DNA of 30,694 bases from Bacteroidota bacterium. Its GTDB lineage: Bacteria > Bacteroidota > Ignavibacteria > Ignavibacteriales > Ignavibacteriaceae. Under the pieces are notes generated by a model that was not told where the DNA came from, searched no databases, and saw nothing but the letters and a program-made list of their open reading frames with translations. Within the stretch, counting starts at the first letter, position 1. Each line of letters opens with the position of its first letter. Shown here piece after piece: positions 1 through 8,410 of this stretch. The stretch spans positions 1 through 30,694 of the forward strand of contig JAEYUD010000175.1 in NCBI GenBank assembly GCA_023433685.1, read 5' to 3'. A program made the position numbers and the translations under genes.

Positions 1-30
1 GAGTGTGTGGTGTGGGGTATGGGGTATGGG
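1..30. repeat. GT-rich heptamer array at window edge
   Basis: The first 30 bases are degenerate seven-base units, clearest as GGGGTAT at 14-20 and 21-27 followed by GGG. The array is cut by the window edge, so its full size is unknown. It resembles the other heptamer arrays in this window (12864-12905, 13028-13055, 14921-14984), which supports a shared family of short tandem repeats. No gene is seen in it. Confidence 0.5.
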
Positions 31-121
31 AAATTTTAACTATGGCTTGTGATAAGTTGTGTCGTGAATTTATTTGAGTATATTTAGACAATATTTCAGA
101 AGAAATTTTTCAGAGGTAGAA

Positions 122-679
122 ATGTCAAATTCGGGAAATGCCGGCACAGGTCGTAAGAATTCAAATATCAATTTATTGACTGTCCTGCTTTCAGTGATAG
201 TTCTGTTGTTGATCGTAATAGTTCTCATCTTCGTTTTTAACCCCAAGAGCGTAACCACGCCGCCCCAAACCGGTTCTGCAACTAAAGATACTCACACCAC
301 TTATGTAATTGTGGATACAGTGGTTAAATCTTCACCCTCAACCACTCAAAATCAGGCTCCACCTCAAGACGGCAGGTACCTTCCGGGAAGATATCCCGAA
401 GTGAGCACACGTGAAATTACTTACGATGAGATACGCGGGAAGCATGTCTGGGATGTACTTGTTATGCGGAATGAGGTTTATGCGCGGTACGGCTATATCT
501 TTCAGCAAAGCCGGGAGCTGCGCGACTACTTTAACGCGCAACCGTGGTATTCGCCCCGGTATACAGATGTAAGCGGGATGTTAACCCCGCTCGAAAAACA
601 GAATGTCGAGTTCTTAAGGAGGCACACCCCTGCATTTGACATGAATGATATCAGGGGAAGCAACACTTATGTCAGATGA
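122..679 (+). CDS. Membrane-anchored YARHG-domain protein
   Basis: This 185-residue protein has one hydrophobic segment at about residues 16-40, a Thr/Pro/Ser-rich linker, and a C-terminal domain with the string RNEVYARYGYIF followed by a Trp-Tyr and 'LTPLEKQNVEFLR', the signature of the YARHG family (about 80 residues, extracytoplasmic, function unknown). The topology suggests a short cytoplasmic N-terminus and the YARHG domain outside the membrane. The start at 122 is preferred because AGAGG lies at 112-116, five bases upstream; an in-frame TTG at 74 would add 16 residues but has no such site. The next gene begins about 20 bases after the stop, with an alternative ATGA overlap, so the two are probably co-transcribed. 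The domain call is from motif recognition; the role is unknown. Confidence 0.8.
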   Translation: MSNSGNAGTGRKNSNINLLTVLLSVIVLLLIVIVLIFVFNPKSVTTPPQTGSATKDTHTTYVIVDTVVKSSPSTTQNQAPPQDGRYLPGRYPEVSTREITYDEIRGKHVWDVLVMRNEVYARYGYIFQQSRELRDYFNAQPWYSPRYTDVSGMLTPLEKQNVEFLRRHTPAFDMNDIRGSNTYVR

Positions 680-699
680 CCCGATACAGGAACAAAAAA

Positions 700-1854
700 A
701 TGTCAACGAAGTTTATGCCCTTGATTAGGGGTTTGTTTATACTGTTGTCAACCATGATCTTTTTCGTCTCCTGCAACGCGAGTCCCGAACAGGGAAGTGC
801 AGTGGATTCTGTTAAAGCAGTCGTAAAAGTTGATGCTGACACAACCGTCCGTATCAAGAAGTTTGACGGTGATTCTGAACAAAAAATGTTAAAAGTGCTC
901 AATTCAGCTCAATTCAACGGCAGCTGCATTGTTCTGCGGAAAGATGGTGCCACGTTTGTTTACAGCAATGGCCTCTCCGACCGCAAAAAGAATTCCCCGA
1001 ACGACACTTCAACGCTGTTCCATATCGCTTCTGTTTCAAAACATGTTACCGCCCTGGCAATTATGAATCTCGTGGAAAAAGGGAAGGTTGATCCGGCAGC
1101 ACCCGCTTCAAAATATCTAAAGCTTAAGTTCCCTTATTACGAGATCAAGGTGAAAAACCTGTTGGACCATACTTCAGGTCTGCCTGATTTTAACACTCTC
1201 CCGGGGGGCATTAAAGCCAAAGGAAAGGGTCCGGAGAACGATGAGATCATCTCAGCCTACATTTCCGCGAAAACGCCTCTGAAATTCACTCCGGGGTCAA
1301 AGTTCGACTATGTGAATACCAACTATATAGTGCTTGCCTCAATAATCGAGAATGTAAGCGGCAAGCCATTTGAGGAATTTGTCAGGTCAGAGCTTTTCGG
1401 AAAAGCCGGTGATGACAGGATCTACCAAAACATCGAGCTTGAAAAGAGTAACCTCCCGGCTGCCACCGGATACCCCGGTCTGACCGGCGAGAAACCTGTG
1501 AGTAACAGTGAGACCGATCTTTACTCCATGCGAAAAGGATCGGGTGGGCTGTGGACTTCGGCCTCCACTCTTGCCACATGGTACAAATTTCTATTCTTTA
1601 AAGATAATAAATACACAGATCTACTCCGGACTTACAAACCGGGAGCCGGCACGTTTATTCTGGGTTGGTACAGATCGGCTGTAAAGAAGGAGCACTATTA
1701 TTACAATCACGGGGTTTTCCCCGGTTTTGGCGCCTGGTGCGCATATTTACCTGCTTCTGAAGAAATTATCATCCTGCTTTCAAACAATTCTTCAAATATT
1801 CAGAACACCGGTGTTCAGCTCATAAATGCGATTTTGGATGCGTCAACTAATTAA
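700..1854 (+). CDS. Serine hydrolase lipoprotein, class C beta-lactamase-like
   Basis: A 384-residue protein of the beta-lactamase/penicillin-binding (class C, EstB-like) fold. A signal peptide ends in a lipobox VSC (lipidated Cys about residue 25). The active-site SxxK is SVSK in 'HIASVSKHV' (about residues 111-114), the second motif is Y-V-N in 'FDYVNTNY', and the third is H-G in 'YNHGVFPGFGA' in place of KTG. Such lipoproteins are usually peptidases or esterases acting in the periplasm; the substrate cannot be read from sequence. The start at 700 has AGGA eight bases upstream; another in-frame ATG at 676 overlaps the previous stop as ATGA. The 3' end overlaps the following lipoprotein gene by 29 bases, so the trio forms an envelope operon. 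Confidence 0.88.
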   Translation: MSTKFMPLIRGLFILLSTMIFFVSCNASPEQGSAVDSVKAVVKVDADTTVRIKKFDGDSEQKMLKVLNSAQFNGSCIVLRKDGATFVYSNGLSDRKKNSPNDTSTLFHIASVSKHVTALAIMNLVEKGKVDPAAPASKYLKLKFPYYEIKVKNLLDHTSGLPDFNTLPGGIKAKGKGPENDEIISAYISAKTPLKFTPGSKFDYVNTNYIVLASIIENVSGKPFEEFVRSELFGKAGDDRIYQNIELEKSNLPAATGYPGLTGEKPVSNSETDLYSMRKGSGGLWTSASTLATWYKFLFFKDNKYTDLLRTYKPGAGTFILGWYRSAVKKEHYYYNHGVFPGFGAWCAYLPASEEIIILLSNNSSNIQNTGVQLINAILDASTN

Positions 1855-2731
1855 TCTTACAATTCTCACAGTAGTGGTAGTATCAACCGTTTCATGCGGC
1901 TCGGGCGAGAAGAATATCCCCTCAATTAACCACGAACCGGTAAACGAAGTGCAGACAATTGCCCGTGATTCCGTCTCCGGGGTTGCTACGGGAGCCGCGC
2001 GCGTGCTGCTTAAGGCATATCGCGGCTTCATCGACTCGATCTCGGGAAACACCATCCACTGGAAAGACAAAACCAAAATGCCCCTCTCATCGGGAAAATA
2101 TAAAGGTGTTGATCTCTCCAAAATGTCGAACAAGGAATTTGAAGAATATCTCGACAATTGTGACCCGGAAATGATGGTCTGCCCTGACTATCCATATCTG
2201 GAACCGGTAACTGCCCCGGCAAAAAACCATGACCCCGGAAGGGGAAGAAATATCGCTTTTCTGAAGAAGATTTATGGCGAAAATGATGCCGCGGTAAGAA
2301 AACGGCTGAAGAAGGTGATCTGGCTCAGAAAAAATGTGAACAAAGTGCTAATGGTAAACGGTGAAAATGGCGCGGCGGCATCACTTCAGAAGATCTCGGA
2401 TGAACTCGATAAACTGCCGAAAAAATTCATGAAATATCTCAACAATCCGGCAGGCACCTTCATGTGGAGGCAGGTGGCAGGCACCAAACGCCTCAGCGCG
2501 CACAGCTTTGGAATAGCCATCGATATAAACGTGAATCAGTCGCACTACTGGAGAAACAGCAAACCCGACAAGTCGGGCCTTTACAAATTTAAAAACTCGA
2601 TCCCGTTAGAAATAGTCGAAATATTCGAGCGGAACGGCTGGGTATGGGGCGGCCGCTGGTACCATTATGACACCATGCATTTTGAGTACAGGCCGGAGGT
2701 GATTGTTCCGGAAAAGACAGTTACACATTAA
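1826..2731 (+). CDS. M15-family peptidase lipoprotein (VanY/endolysin-like)
   Basis: This 301-residue protein begins with a hydrophobic signal and lipobox VSC (about residues 22-24), so it should be a lipoprotein. The C-terminal third carries the zinc-binding pattern of M15 D-Ala-D-Ala or L-Ala-D-Glu peptidases: 'HSFGIAIDIN' supplies His and Asp, and 'DTMHFEYRPE' the last His. The role would be trimming peptidoglycan stem peptides. It overlaps the serine hydrolase gene by 29 bases. No strong ribosome-binding site is visible for the ATG at 1826 or for a second in-frame ATG at 1838, so translational coupling is likely. The central 100 residues are not recognised. Confident about the family, not about bond specificity. 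Confidence 0.85.
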   Translation: MRFWMRQLINLTILTVVVVSTVSCGSGEKNIPSINHEPVNEVQTIARDSVSGVATGAARVLLKAYRGFIDSISGNTIHWKDKTKMPLSSGKYKGVDLSKMSNKEFEEYLDNCDPEMMVCPDYPYLEPVTAPAKNHDPGRGRNIAFLKKIYGENDAAVRKRLKKVIWLRKNVNKVLMVNGENGAAASLQKISDELDKLPKKFMKYLNNPAGTFMWRQVAGTKRLSAHSFGIAIDINVNQSHYWRNSKPDKSGLYKFKNSIPLEIVEIFERNGWVWGGRWYHYDTMHFEYRPEVIVPEKTVTH

Positions 2732-2781
2732 CTGCCTTGATTGAATTCAAAATAAAAATTGTAGAAATTAAAAAATTATTC

Positions 2782-2812
2782 TTGTTATTTGAATAATTTC
2801 TGTCTATTTTTG
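2782..2812 (+). promoter_or_regulatory. Candidate Bacteroidota-type promoter
   Basis: TATTTTTG at 2805-2812 fits the -7 consensus TAnnTTTG of Bacteroidota primary sigma factors, and a TTG at 2782-2784 lies 20 bases upstream, the expected spacing for the -33 box. Transcription would begin near 2819, ahead of the structured region at 2879-3026 and the SPFH gene. AT-rich DNA yields such matches by chance, so this is tentative. Confidence 0.3.
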
Positions 2813-2818
2813 TCTAAG

Positions 2819-3026
2819 TCAAACTCAGAAGAGCAGAGGAGCTTTATTAGACTGATTTTACCACTTTTGACAGTATGTGTTGTGCAGCGACAACCATTAC
2901 TTTCTTTGCTTAATTTAGAACTCGGGTAATTCTTCTTCTTAGAATTAAGAACGGAAACATATAGTTTGTCTTTGCCACGGCAATATTGCCAAGGTGGAGG
3001 ATAGACTGTGCGTTTCCGTTTTTTTT
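2819..3026 (+). ncRNA. Structured leader or small RNA ending in a terminator
   Basis: The 365-base gap 2732-3096 has no convincing gene but shows ordered structure on the + strand. Hairpin 1 pairs GTTGT (2879-2883) with ACAAC (2890-2894). Hairpin 2 pairs TAATTCT (2927-2933) with AGAATTA (2941-2947). Hairpin 3 is long: 2950-2958 pairs perfectly with 3012-3020, the stem continues with one mismatch and several G-U pairs through 2960-2970/3000-3010, CCAC (2975-2978) pairs with GTGG (2994-2997), and GGCA/TGCC closes the tip. Eight T's follow at 3019-3026. This is either an independent small RNA or an attenuating 5' leader of the SPFH operon, which starts 70 bases later. The 5' end is taken from the candidate promoter. 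A terminator for the upstream lipoprotein gene is a third option, though 220 bases away. Confidence 0.45.
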
Positions 3027-3096
3027 GATAGCCAGCTAAAAGGTTTCCGGAAATCATCAGATATTTCACGAATTATTTAACTAAAAGGATTTATCT

Positions 3097-4338
3097 ATGG
3101 CGATTATTGATTTCGTTAAATGGGATCCCGGAAGTTCCCCCGTCTATGCGTGGAAGTTTCCACATAACAACTTAAGTACCTACACCCAATTGGTGGTCAA
3201 CGAATCGCAAGAAGCGATCCTTTTCTCAAAAGGGCAAATGATCGCAAAATTTGGCCCCGGAAAACACACCCTCGACACCGAAAACATCCCTATTCTCAGA
3301 AAGCTTTTTGGTCTCCCATTTGGAGGTAAAAACCCGTTCACTGCTGAAGTATGGTTCGTTAACAAACTCATGCCGCTGGCTATCGACTGGGAAACGGACT
3401 CGATGATGGTACACGATCCGGATTACCAAACAATGGTTCCTTTGGTTGCTTCAGGGCGCTATGGACTTCGAATCTCAGACCCCGAAAAATTCTTGATTAA
3501 ACTGGTTGGCACGGCAGCGGAGTACACGGCAGCCAAGCTAACTGATCATTTTTGGGGGGCTCTCACCTCTAAAACGAAAACTATCCTTTTGCAATTTATC
3601 AATTCGAACAGGATCGGAATTAAAAGCATATCAGCCTTCTTAGACCCTCTCTCTGCCAATCTGAAAGGTCCGATCAGCGTGTTCTGGGAGGAGTTTGGCG
3701 TAAGCCTGATAGACTTTTATATAACCACGATCGAGGTCGATACAAGCACCGAAGCCGGCAAAAGAATAATGGATGCCATGTCAAGACAGAGTGCTCAGGC
3801 TATCGGTGGATACACTTATCAACAGTCGCGGGCATTTGAAATTGCAGACAACGCGGTAAACTCTCTTGATTCGGGACAGAGCGGATTGCTGGACGCGGTG
3901 GTTGCAACCGGTTTGATGGGGAGCCTTTCAGGCAGTGGCTTGCTTCAACCTCAATCGCCCCCCGTTAACAATCAATTTGGCAACCAATCCATTTCTCCTC
4001 AGGGCTTCACAGGACTCAAAGATGTCTTTTGCTCCAACTGCGCGAAGAAATTCCCAAATAATATGAAGTTCTGCCCTCACTGTGGTGACCCCTACACCCC
4101 CTGTCCCAAATGTGGAGCCGACAACGATAAGGATGCCAAACGTTGCGTAAGTTGTGGCGTTCAACTCCAATCTTCATCGCTTAAATGCCAAAATTGTGCC
4201 GGTGATATTCCGACAGGTGCAATGTTCTGCCCGAATTGCGGACAGAAGACAGTAGTCCCTGACAATATTTGCCGGAAATGTGGCGCAAATATGGGAAATA
4301 GCAAATTTTGTCCACAATGCGGATTGAAGCGAGAATGA
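3097..4338 (+). CDS. SPFH-domain protein with four C-terminal zinc ribbons
   Basis: A 413-residue protein with two parts. Residues about 20-235 match the SPFH/YdjI-like ('virion core protein') family: 'NESQEAILFSKGQMIAKFGP' near the start, 'VPLVASGRYGLRISDP', and 'GVSLIDFYITTIEVD'. A Gly/Ser-rich stretch (265-285) leads to four zinc ribbons made of eight CxxC pairs at about C312/315, 326/329, 336/339, 350/353, 364/367, 378/381, 392/395 and 405/408. SPFH proteins assemble into membrane-associated scaffolds; in B. subtilis YdjI recruits the PspA homologue YdjF to membranes. No transmembrane helix is evident. AAGGA precedes the ATG. It is the first gene of an eight-gene run and is separated from the next gene by one base. 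Its exact role here is inference. Confidence 0.85.
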   Translation: MAIIDFVKWDPGSSPVYAWKFPHNNLSTYTQLVVNESQEAILFSKGQMIAKFGPGKHTLDTENIPILRKLFGLPFGGKNPFTAEVWFVNKLMPLAIDWETDSMMVHDPDYQTMVPLVASGRYGLRISDPEKFLIKLVGTAAEYTAAKLTDHFWGALTSKTKTILLQFINSNRIGIKSISAFLDPLSANLKGPISVFWEEFGVSLIDFYITTIEVDTSTEAGKRIMDAMSRQSAQAIGGYTYQQSRAFEIADNAVNSLDSGQSGLLDAVVATGLMGSLSGSGLLQPQSPPVNNQFGNQSISPQGFTGLKDVFCSNCAKKFPNNMKFCPHCGDPYTPCPKCGADNDKDAKRCVSCGVQLQSSSLKCQNCAGDIPTGAMFCPNCGQKTVVPDNICRKCGANMGNSKFCPQCGLKRE

Positions 4339-4339
4339 A

Positions 4340-5053
4340 ATGAGCGATAAAATATTAAAGACTGTTATGGCAGTTTTAATCGCCCTCGGCGAAATACTGG
4401 TCATAACAGGTTTTTATGTCCTTGTTCCCGGAAAGTTTCGGGGAAACGTTTTCTATCTGAACATGTTTGTTGTCTCCACGGTATATCTGTTCAATGTTAT
4501 TAACTTCCTCAACTTCTTCCCTGAACGCGAAACAATTGAAAGAACTGTAGCAGGACTTGGAATAAAATGGTTCTTCATGCTTGCCTACACTTTTTTCGCT
4601 CTCTCAATAATGCTAACCGGACTACTTACTTCCCTTCAATTCAAGTACCAACTTGTTCTGCAACTGGCCGCACTCTTAGGATTACTCATGGGACTTGTCA
4701 TCTCGGCACTTTCAAGCGAGAAGTCACAAAAACTTGCAAATCAACAGAGTGATGAAAGGAACAGGAAACAACAGATCAATGACATCTTATTGAAACTGAT
4801 GCTCGATATTAAGAGATTGAGCCCTGGGAGACAGGTTGAGTTGGAACTAATTGAAAAACTTAGAGAAAAGAATAAAATGCTTACCGTTTCCAACCAGTTG
4901 ACAGCTCAGGAATTGGAGAATGAGATTATCAATGAGCTCTCAAATCTCGGTAAGCTGATCCTTTTCAGCAACAACGAAGATGGAACCATACTTCAAGCAT
5001 TAAACAGATGTCAGATATTATTTGACCAAAGGAAACAATTTTCTACCAACTAA
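4340..5053 (+). CDS. Four-TM membrane protein of unknown family
   Basis: I do not recognise this 237-residue protein. Four hydrophobic helices are visible at about residues 8-29, 38-60, 76-98 and 104-126, followed by a hydrophilic, strongly helical C-terminal half rich in Lys, Glu, Gln and Leu that is probably cytoplasmic and may form a coiled coil. It starts one base after the SPFH stop, so the two proteins are very likely translated together and may act as membrane anchor and scaffold. The following gene begins 15 bases after its stop. No enzymatic motif or cysteine ligand set is seen. Confidence 0.75.
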   Translation: MSDKILKTVMAVLIALGEILVITGFYVLVPGKFRGNVFYLNMFVVSTVYLFNVINFLNFFPERETIERTVAGLGIKWFFMLAYTFFALSIMLTGLLTSLQFKYQLVLQLAALLGLLMGLVISALSSEKSQKLANQQSDERNRKQQINDILLKLMLDIKRLSPGRQVELELIEKLREKNKMLTVSNQLTAQELENEIINELSNLGKLILFSNNEDGTILQALNRCQILFDQRKQFSTN

Positions 5054-5068
5054 TATAAAGAATGTGTT

Positions 5069-7432
5069 ATGAGCGGTAAAATTTTCGCCAATTCGGCTAA
5101 TATTATCCAAGACCAGGCACGCATCTTATTCGAATATTATAAGACAGCTGCAGAGGCCATAGTGAGCGAGGAAGAAAGAATCGAGAAGGAAATACAATCC
5201 CTCAAAAACTATGATGCAAAGATTAGTGAAGAAAAAAGGAAACAGGATCTTGCGATGAAGGTGGGTTTTATTGCAGGAGGAGTTCTGTTAATTTCCGGTC
5301 TCGCCATTTTATTCCTCTTGGCCCTGAAACCAGTCGGGATCATCGGATCTGTGTTGGGAATTGCAGGCATCACCTATGGTGTCTTATCGATGACCAAGGC
5401 AAAAAAATCGGAGGAGGAACTCGGGATATGCGGCAGGAAGATCGCCGGATTTGAAAAAGAGTTCGCTGATATATTCAGAGACTACAAGGTAACAAAATTG
5501 GGGGTTGGATATATCCCTGTTGCAGAGCAAATACCTTTCGAAAATAAATCATTCCTCATTGATTTCACTGGGCATGCCAACGAAGAAACCTTTAAATTAC
5601 AAACCATTTCAGATGGTGAATTATTTTCTGAAAAGATCAATGATATTGATGAGATGATAAAAGAGGCTCCCATAGTTGAAGACTCGGAAGAAACAGAGGT
5701 TGTTGATACGGGTGATTATTCTAAATCGATCCAAAAAGTGGTTTTCAACGACTATTTTGGAAGACTCGACCGGAATCTCCGTACAGTTTCCTATTGTTTG
5801 GGTGACCTTGATGTAACCACAGTATCATTGCCAGTGATAATGCCTGAAAGTGGCTACGCGAAATATTTGTCTGACTATGCCACTGACTCGCCGGCTACCG
5901 GGTTCGTAATTAAACCATTCGAAACGGAAAAATACAAGGATGAAATTCAACACTTCAGAGAATTGAATGATTTGAAAAAATCTCTGGAACGGCATTCTGT
6001 TCAGTTCGAAGAAGCTCTTAAAAACCTGATGAGTAACGTTGCAGTTTCAATTCAAGCAATTACGACCTTAAAGATTGCATCTTCAAACAGGTTGGTGCAA
6101 CAGTCAAATCAACTTCTTTTTAGAGTCCTCAAATCTGCATATAATCATTATTCCCCTCTACTCGAAGCAGAAGAGATCGAAAGAATTCGTGTGGAGAATT
6201 TCGATTTTTCGGAGTCTGTTGGGAATTACCAACATTTCCAGCTTAAAAAGAGTTCACGTGTCAGGTTCGATGCGATAAATGAAGTTTGGGTAGCTGAAGA
6301 TGGAAGTAAAACCGTCTTCCCGTTTGCGGTTCACCAGATTCACGAGGAAATTATCGCCCCCATCGTCTCCAATCTGATGGAAGAAAGCAGACTGGAGCGC
6401 TTGAAGATATATAATAACATCAAAGATCAGAAGATCAGTTATCTGAACAAATGGCATCAGGATACAGAAGACTTCTATGGTAGAAACCGTGCTGAAGCAA
6501 ATGACCTGATTAATATAATGAGGGCAACTCTCAGTGAGTATGTCGCAGCCTACAACACTCTCGCGGCATTGGAATCCACCGAGAAATCCATGGCCTCCAG
6601 CTCATCACTCGATTCCACAGTGGTTCATTCAAAATCTGACAGCAGTGAACTTATGGTTGCATTTAATAAGCAATCAAATGAATTCCAGTCGATACAGAAG
6701 GAATTCACAGACTATATGGACAGGCTCAAAGAGGATATTGAGCGAAAAGCAGAAAAGTTCGAATACATCGAATATTATGATGCCTCTTTGCGGGATAGCT
6801 ACCCAAAAAATATGTCCGTTGCAACCGACAATATGATGGGTATCGAGGAAAGAAGAAAGCCTCTTCTGGCGGTAAATCCCCTATATGCGGAACAATCAAA
6901 ACTTCCACCAGAGCCAAGCATTGAAGAACTGGCTGACGAACACCTGTCTATAAATCTCTTAAAAGTGGCAGAAAGATCATTAAATGAGCTTAATAACCCT
7001 TCGTCAGTACCTGAAAATGAGCCAACTCCGGTGAATACTCCTGATGCAAGAATGGTAAAGGAGTCCGCGAATATTGAAGTCATGGAAGAGCTAAATTCAA
7101 AGGCCTCTTCGCCCGAATTGTCAGATAGTATCTCGGAAGAGCCGCACAATCCCGATCCTCCTGAAATTGATGAGAATGAGAATGATTTTGTGGATGCTGA
7201 TGAAAACGAAGGAGAGGAAGATGAAACCATTTATTCCGATGAAGGCTTGGCTGAAGTTTATGAAACCAATGAAGAGAATGAGGCAGAAGAAATTATAAAA
7301 CTGCTGGAAGAAAAAGGTTTGGAGGTTTTCTATAAAGAGGTTGAAGAAGACTCGGGTAAACTCTTTAGGATTTTGGTGCATGAAGAAAATGTTGATACCG
7401 CAATTGAGATAATTGAATCCAGAGAAGAATAA
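5069..7432 (+). CDS. Large two-TM protein with helical core and acidic tail
   Basis: An unrecognised 787-residue protein. Residues 1-60 are helical and charged; a hydrophobic hairpin at about 65-107 gives two membrane passes with a Pro-Val-Gly turn. Residues about 110-600 form a soluble region with long helical stretches (for example 300-350 and 430-530). Residues about 640-735 are low complexity, very rich in Glu, Asp, Pro and Ser. The last ~50 residues ('EEIIKLLEEKGLEVFY' ... 'LVHEENVDTAIEIIE') look like a small alpha/beta domain of the DUF2007 type, a fold thought to bind signals or partners; this is a pattern-level guess. The ribosome-binding site is weak, fitting coupling to the upstream gene 15 bases away. 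It is the largest member of the cluster and probably a membrane-tethered hub. Confidence 0.75.
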   Translation: MSGKIFANSANIIQDQARILFEYYKTAAEAIVSEEERIEKEIQSLKNYDAKISEEKRKQDLAMKVGFIAGGVLLISGLAILFLLALKPVGIIGSVLGIAGITYGVLSMTKAKKSEEELGICGRKIAGFEKEFADIFRDYKVTKLGVGYIPVAEQIPFENKSFLIDFTGHANEETFKLQTISDGELFSEKINDIDEMIKEAPIVEDSEETEVVDTGDYSKSIQKVVFNDYFGRLDRNLRTVSYCLGDLDVTTVSLPVIMPESGYAKYLSDYATDSPATGFVIKPFETEKYKDEIQHFRELNDLKKSLERHSVQFEEALKNLMSNVAVSIQAITTLKIASSNRLVQQSNQLLFRVLKSAYNHYSPLLEAEEIERIRVENFDFSESVGNYQHFQLKKSSRVRFDAINEVWVAEDGSKTVFPFAVHQIHEEIIAPIVSNLMEESRLERLKIYNNIKDQKISYLNKWHQDTEDFYGRNRAEANDLINIMRATLSEYVAAYNTLAALESTEKSMASSSSLDSTVVHSKSDSSELMVAFNKQSNEFQSIQKEFTDYMDRLKEDIERKAEKFEYIEYYDASLRDSYPKNMSVATDNMMGIEERRKPLLAVNPLYAEQSKLPPEPSIEELADEHLSINLLKVAERSLNELNNPSSVPENEPTPVNTPDARMVKESANIEVMEELNSKASSPELSDSISEEPHNPDPPEIDENENDFVDADENEGEEDETIYSDEGLAEVYETNEENEAEEIIKLLEEKGLEVFYKEVEEDSGKLFRILVHEENVDTAIEIIESREE

Positions 7433-7476
7433 CTCATTGAACCGGTTTATCAGAAAAACCATTAGGAGAATTTAAA

Positions 7477-8403
7477 ATGGCCGATTTTACTTTCAACGTA
7501 GATACCTCTCCCATGGCACAGGGTTTACACCATGTCGGGAATCAGGTATCAACTGTTACGGGTGCTGTAGTGGAAATGAAGAATGCAGTGCTCGTGGCAG
7601 AAAAGAATGCCGCAGATACAATTTGCAACAATGTTAACCGGGGATTTTATACCCTGATACGGTCTCAAATCTCACAGAAAATTGCCAAATTGAAGAGCGA
7701 TGTCGATTCCAAGGTCATGGAAATGAGGCAGCAGGCCTCATCACTTAAATCATTTCGTGACAGAATGGAGCTTGACTATAACATGATCGCCTCAAGGTAC
7801 ACCAAGTTGTTCAACTCTTTGAACAAATCGCTCCGTATACGGATATTTGAACTCGACAAGTATCCTGCCCAACTGGCGAATCAGACAGGGGAATTACTAT
7901 CCAACCGGATGAAAAATTCAATCGCAACAGTTCCGCTTAATCAAAGCGAAAGCATTACCTTCTGCCAGCGGATCGCCGCGTCAAAAACCAGATTCGGGGG
8001 TATGCGATTACTTAATGGCATCAAACGGTTTATTGCTGACTCAAATTCCCAAAAAGCCTTGATTGAAGGGATACTATTGAGAAAAAAGTTGAATATGGAT
8101 GGGATACTTATGGTTCCTTTTCTTGTAACAGAAAGTATTTCTTCTGATCTGAAACAACCTGCCACGCGTATTATTACATCAAGAGGCAACGACCAAAGAT
8201 TATACGAATTGTTGAACCAGAATATAGTTTCCGAGGTCTATGGTAATCCGGACGGAATTACGTGGGTTACGCCTCCGGATGAATTGAAAAGGAAGATTGA
8301 TCTTGATGTAAGACAGACGCTCGAAAAATCGCCACTCAATCCGCGTGTAAAAAATGAGATCCTGAAGTTGATCGATCATTCTGATTATCTTACAGCGAAA
8401 TGA
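7477..8403 (+). CDS. Helical protein, paralogue of the next gene
   Basis: A 308-residue soluble protein with no signal or membrane segment. Its central part (about residues 45-130) is clearly homologous to the following gene: 'NRGFYTLIRSQISQKIAKL' here aligns with 'VGGFFSYIRSDLSQQISEL' there, and 'FNSLNKSL' after 'MIASRYTK' matches 'FSELDKEA' after 'RIAARYTK'. Their C-termini also match ('RVKNEI' and 'RVKNLI'). The region is predominantly helical and could form a coiled coil. A strong AGGAG lies eight bases before the ATG, stronger than for its neighbours, suggesting high expression. No database family is recalled. Position between the large membrane protein and the beta-helix protein suggests a structural subunit. 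Confidence 0.75.
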   Translation: MADFTFNVDTSPMAQGLHHVGNQVSTVTGAVVEMKNAVLVAEKNAADTICNNVNRGFYTLIRSQISQKIAKLKSDVDSKVMEMRQQASSLKSFRDRMELDYNMIASRYTKLFNSLNKSLRIRIFELDKYPAQLANQTGELLSNRMKNSIATVPLNQSESITFCQRIAASKTRFGGMRLLNGIKRFIADSNSQKALIEGILLRKKLNMDGILMVPFLVTESISSDLKQPATRIITSRGNDQRLYELLNQNIVSEVYGNPDGITWVTPPDELKRKIDLDVRQTLEKSPLNPRVKNEILKLIDHSDYLTAK

Positions 8404-8410
8404 GGATGAT

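Noticed and set aside
2785..3069. A 94-residue open frame on the minus strand
   Set aside because: Its sequence is basic and Ser/Lys-rich with no domain, and it lies over the long hairpin and T-run on the + strand, which explain the region better.
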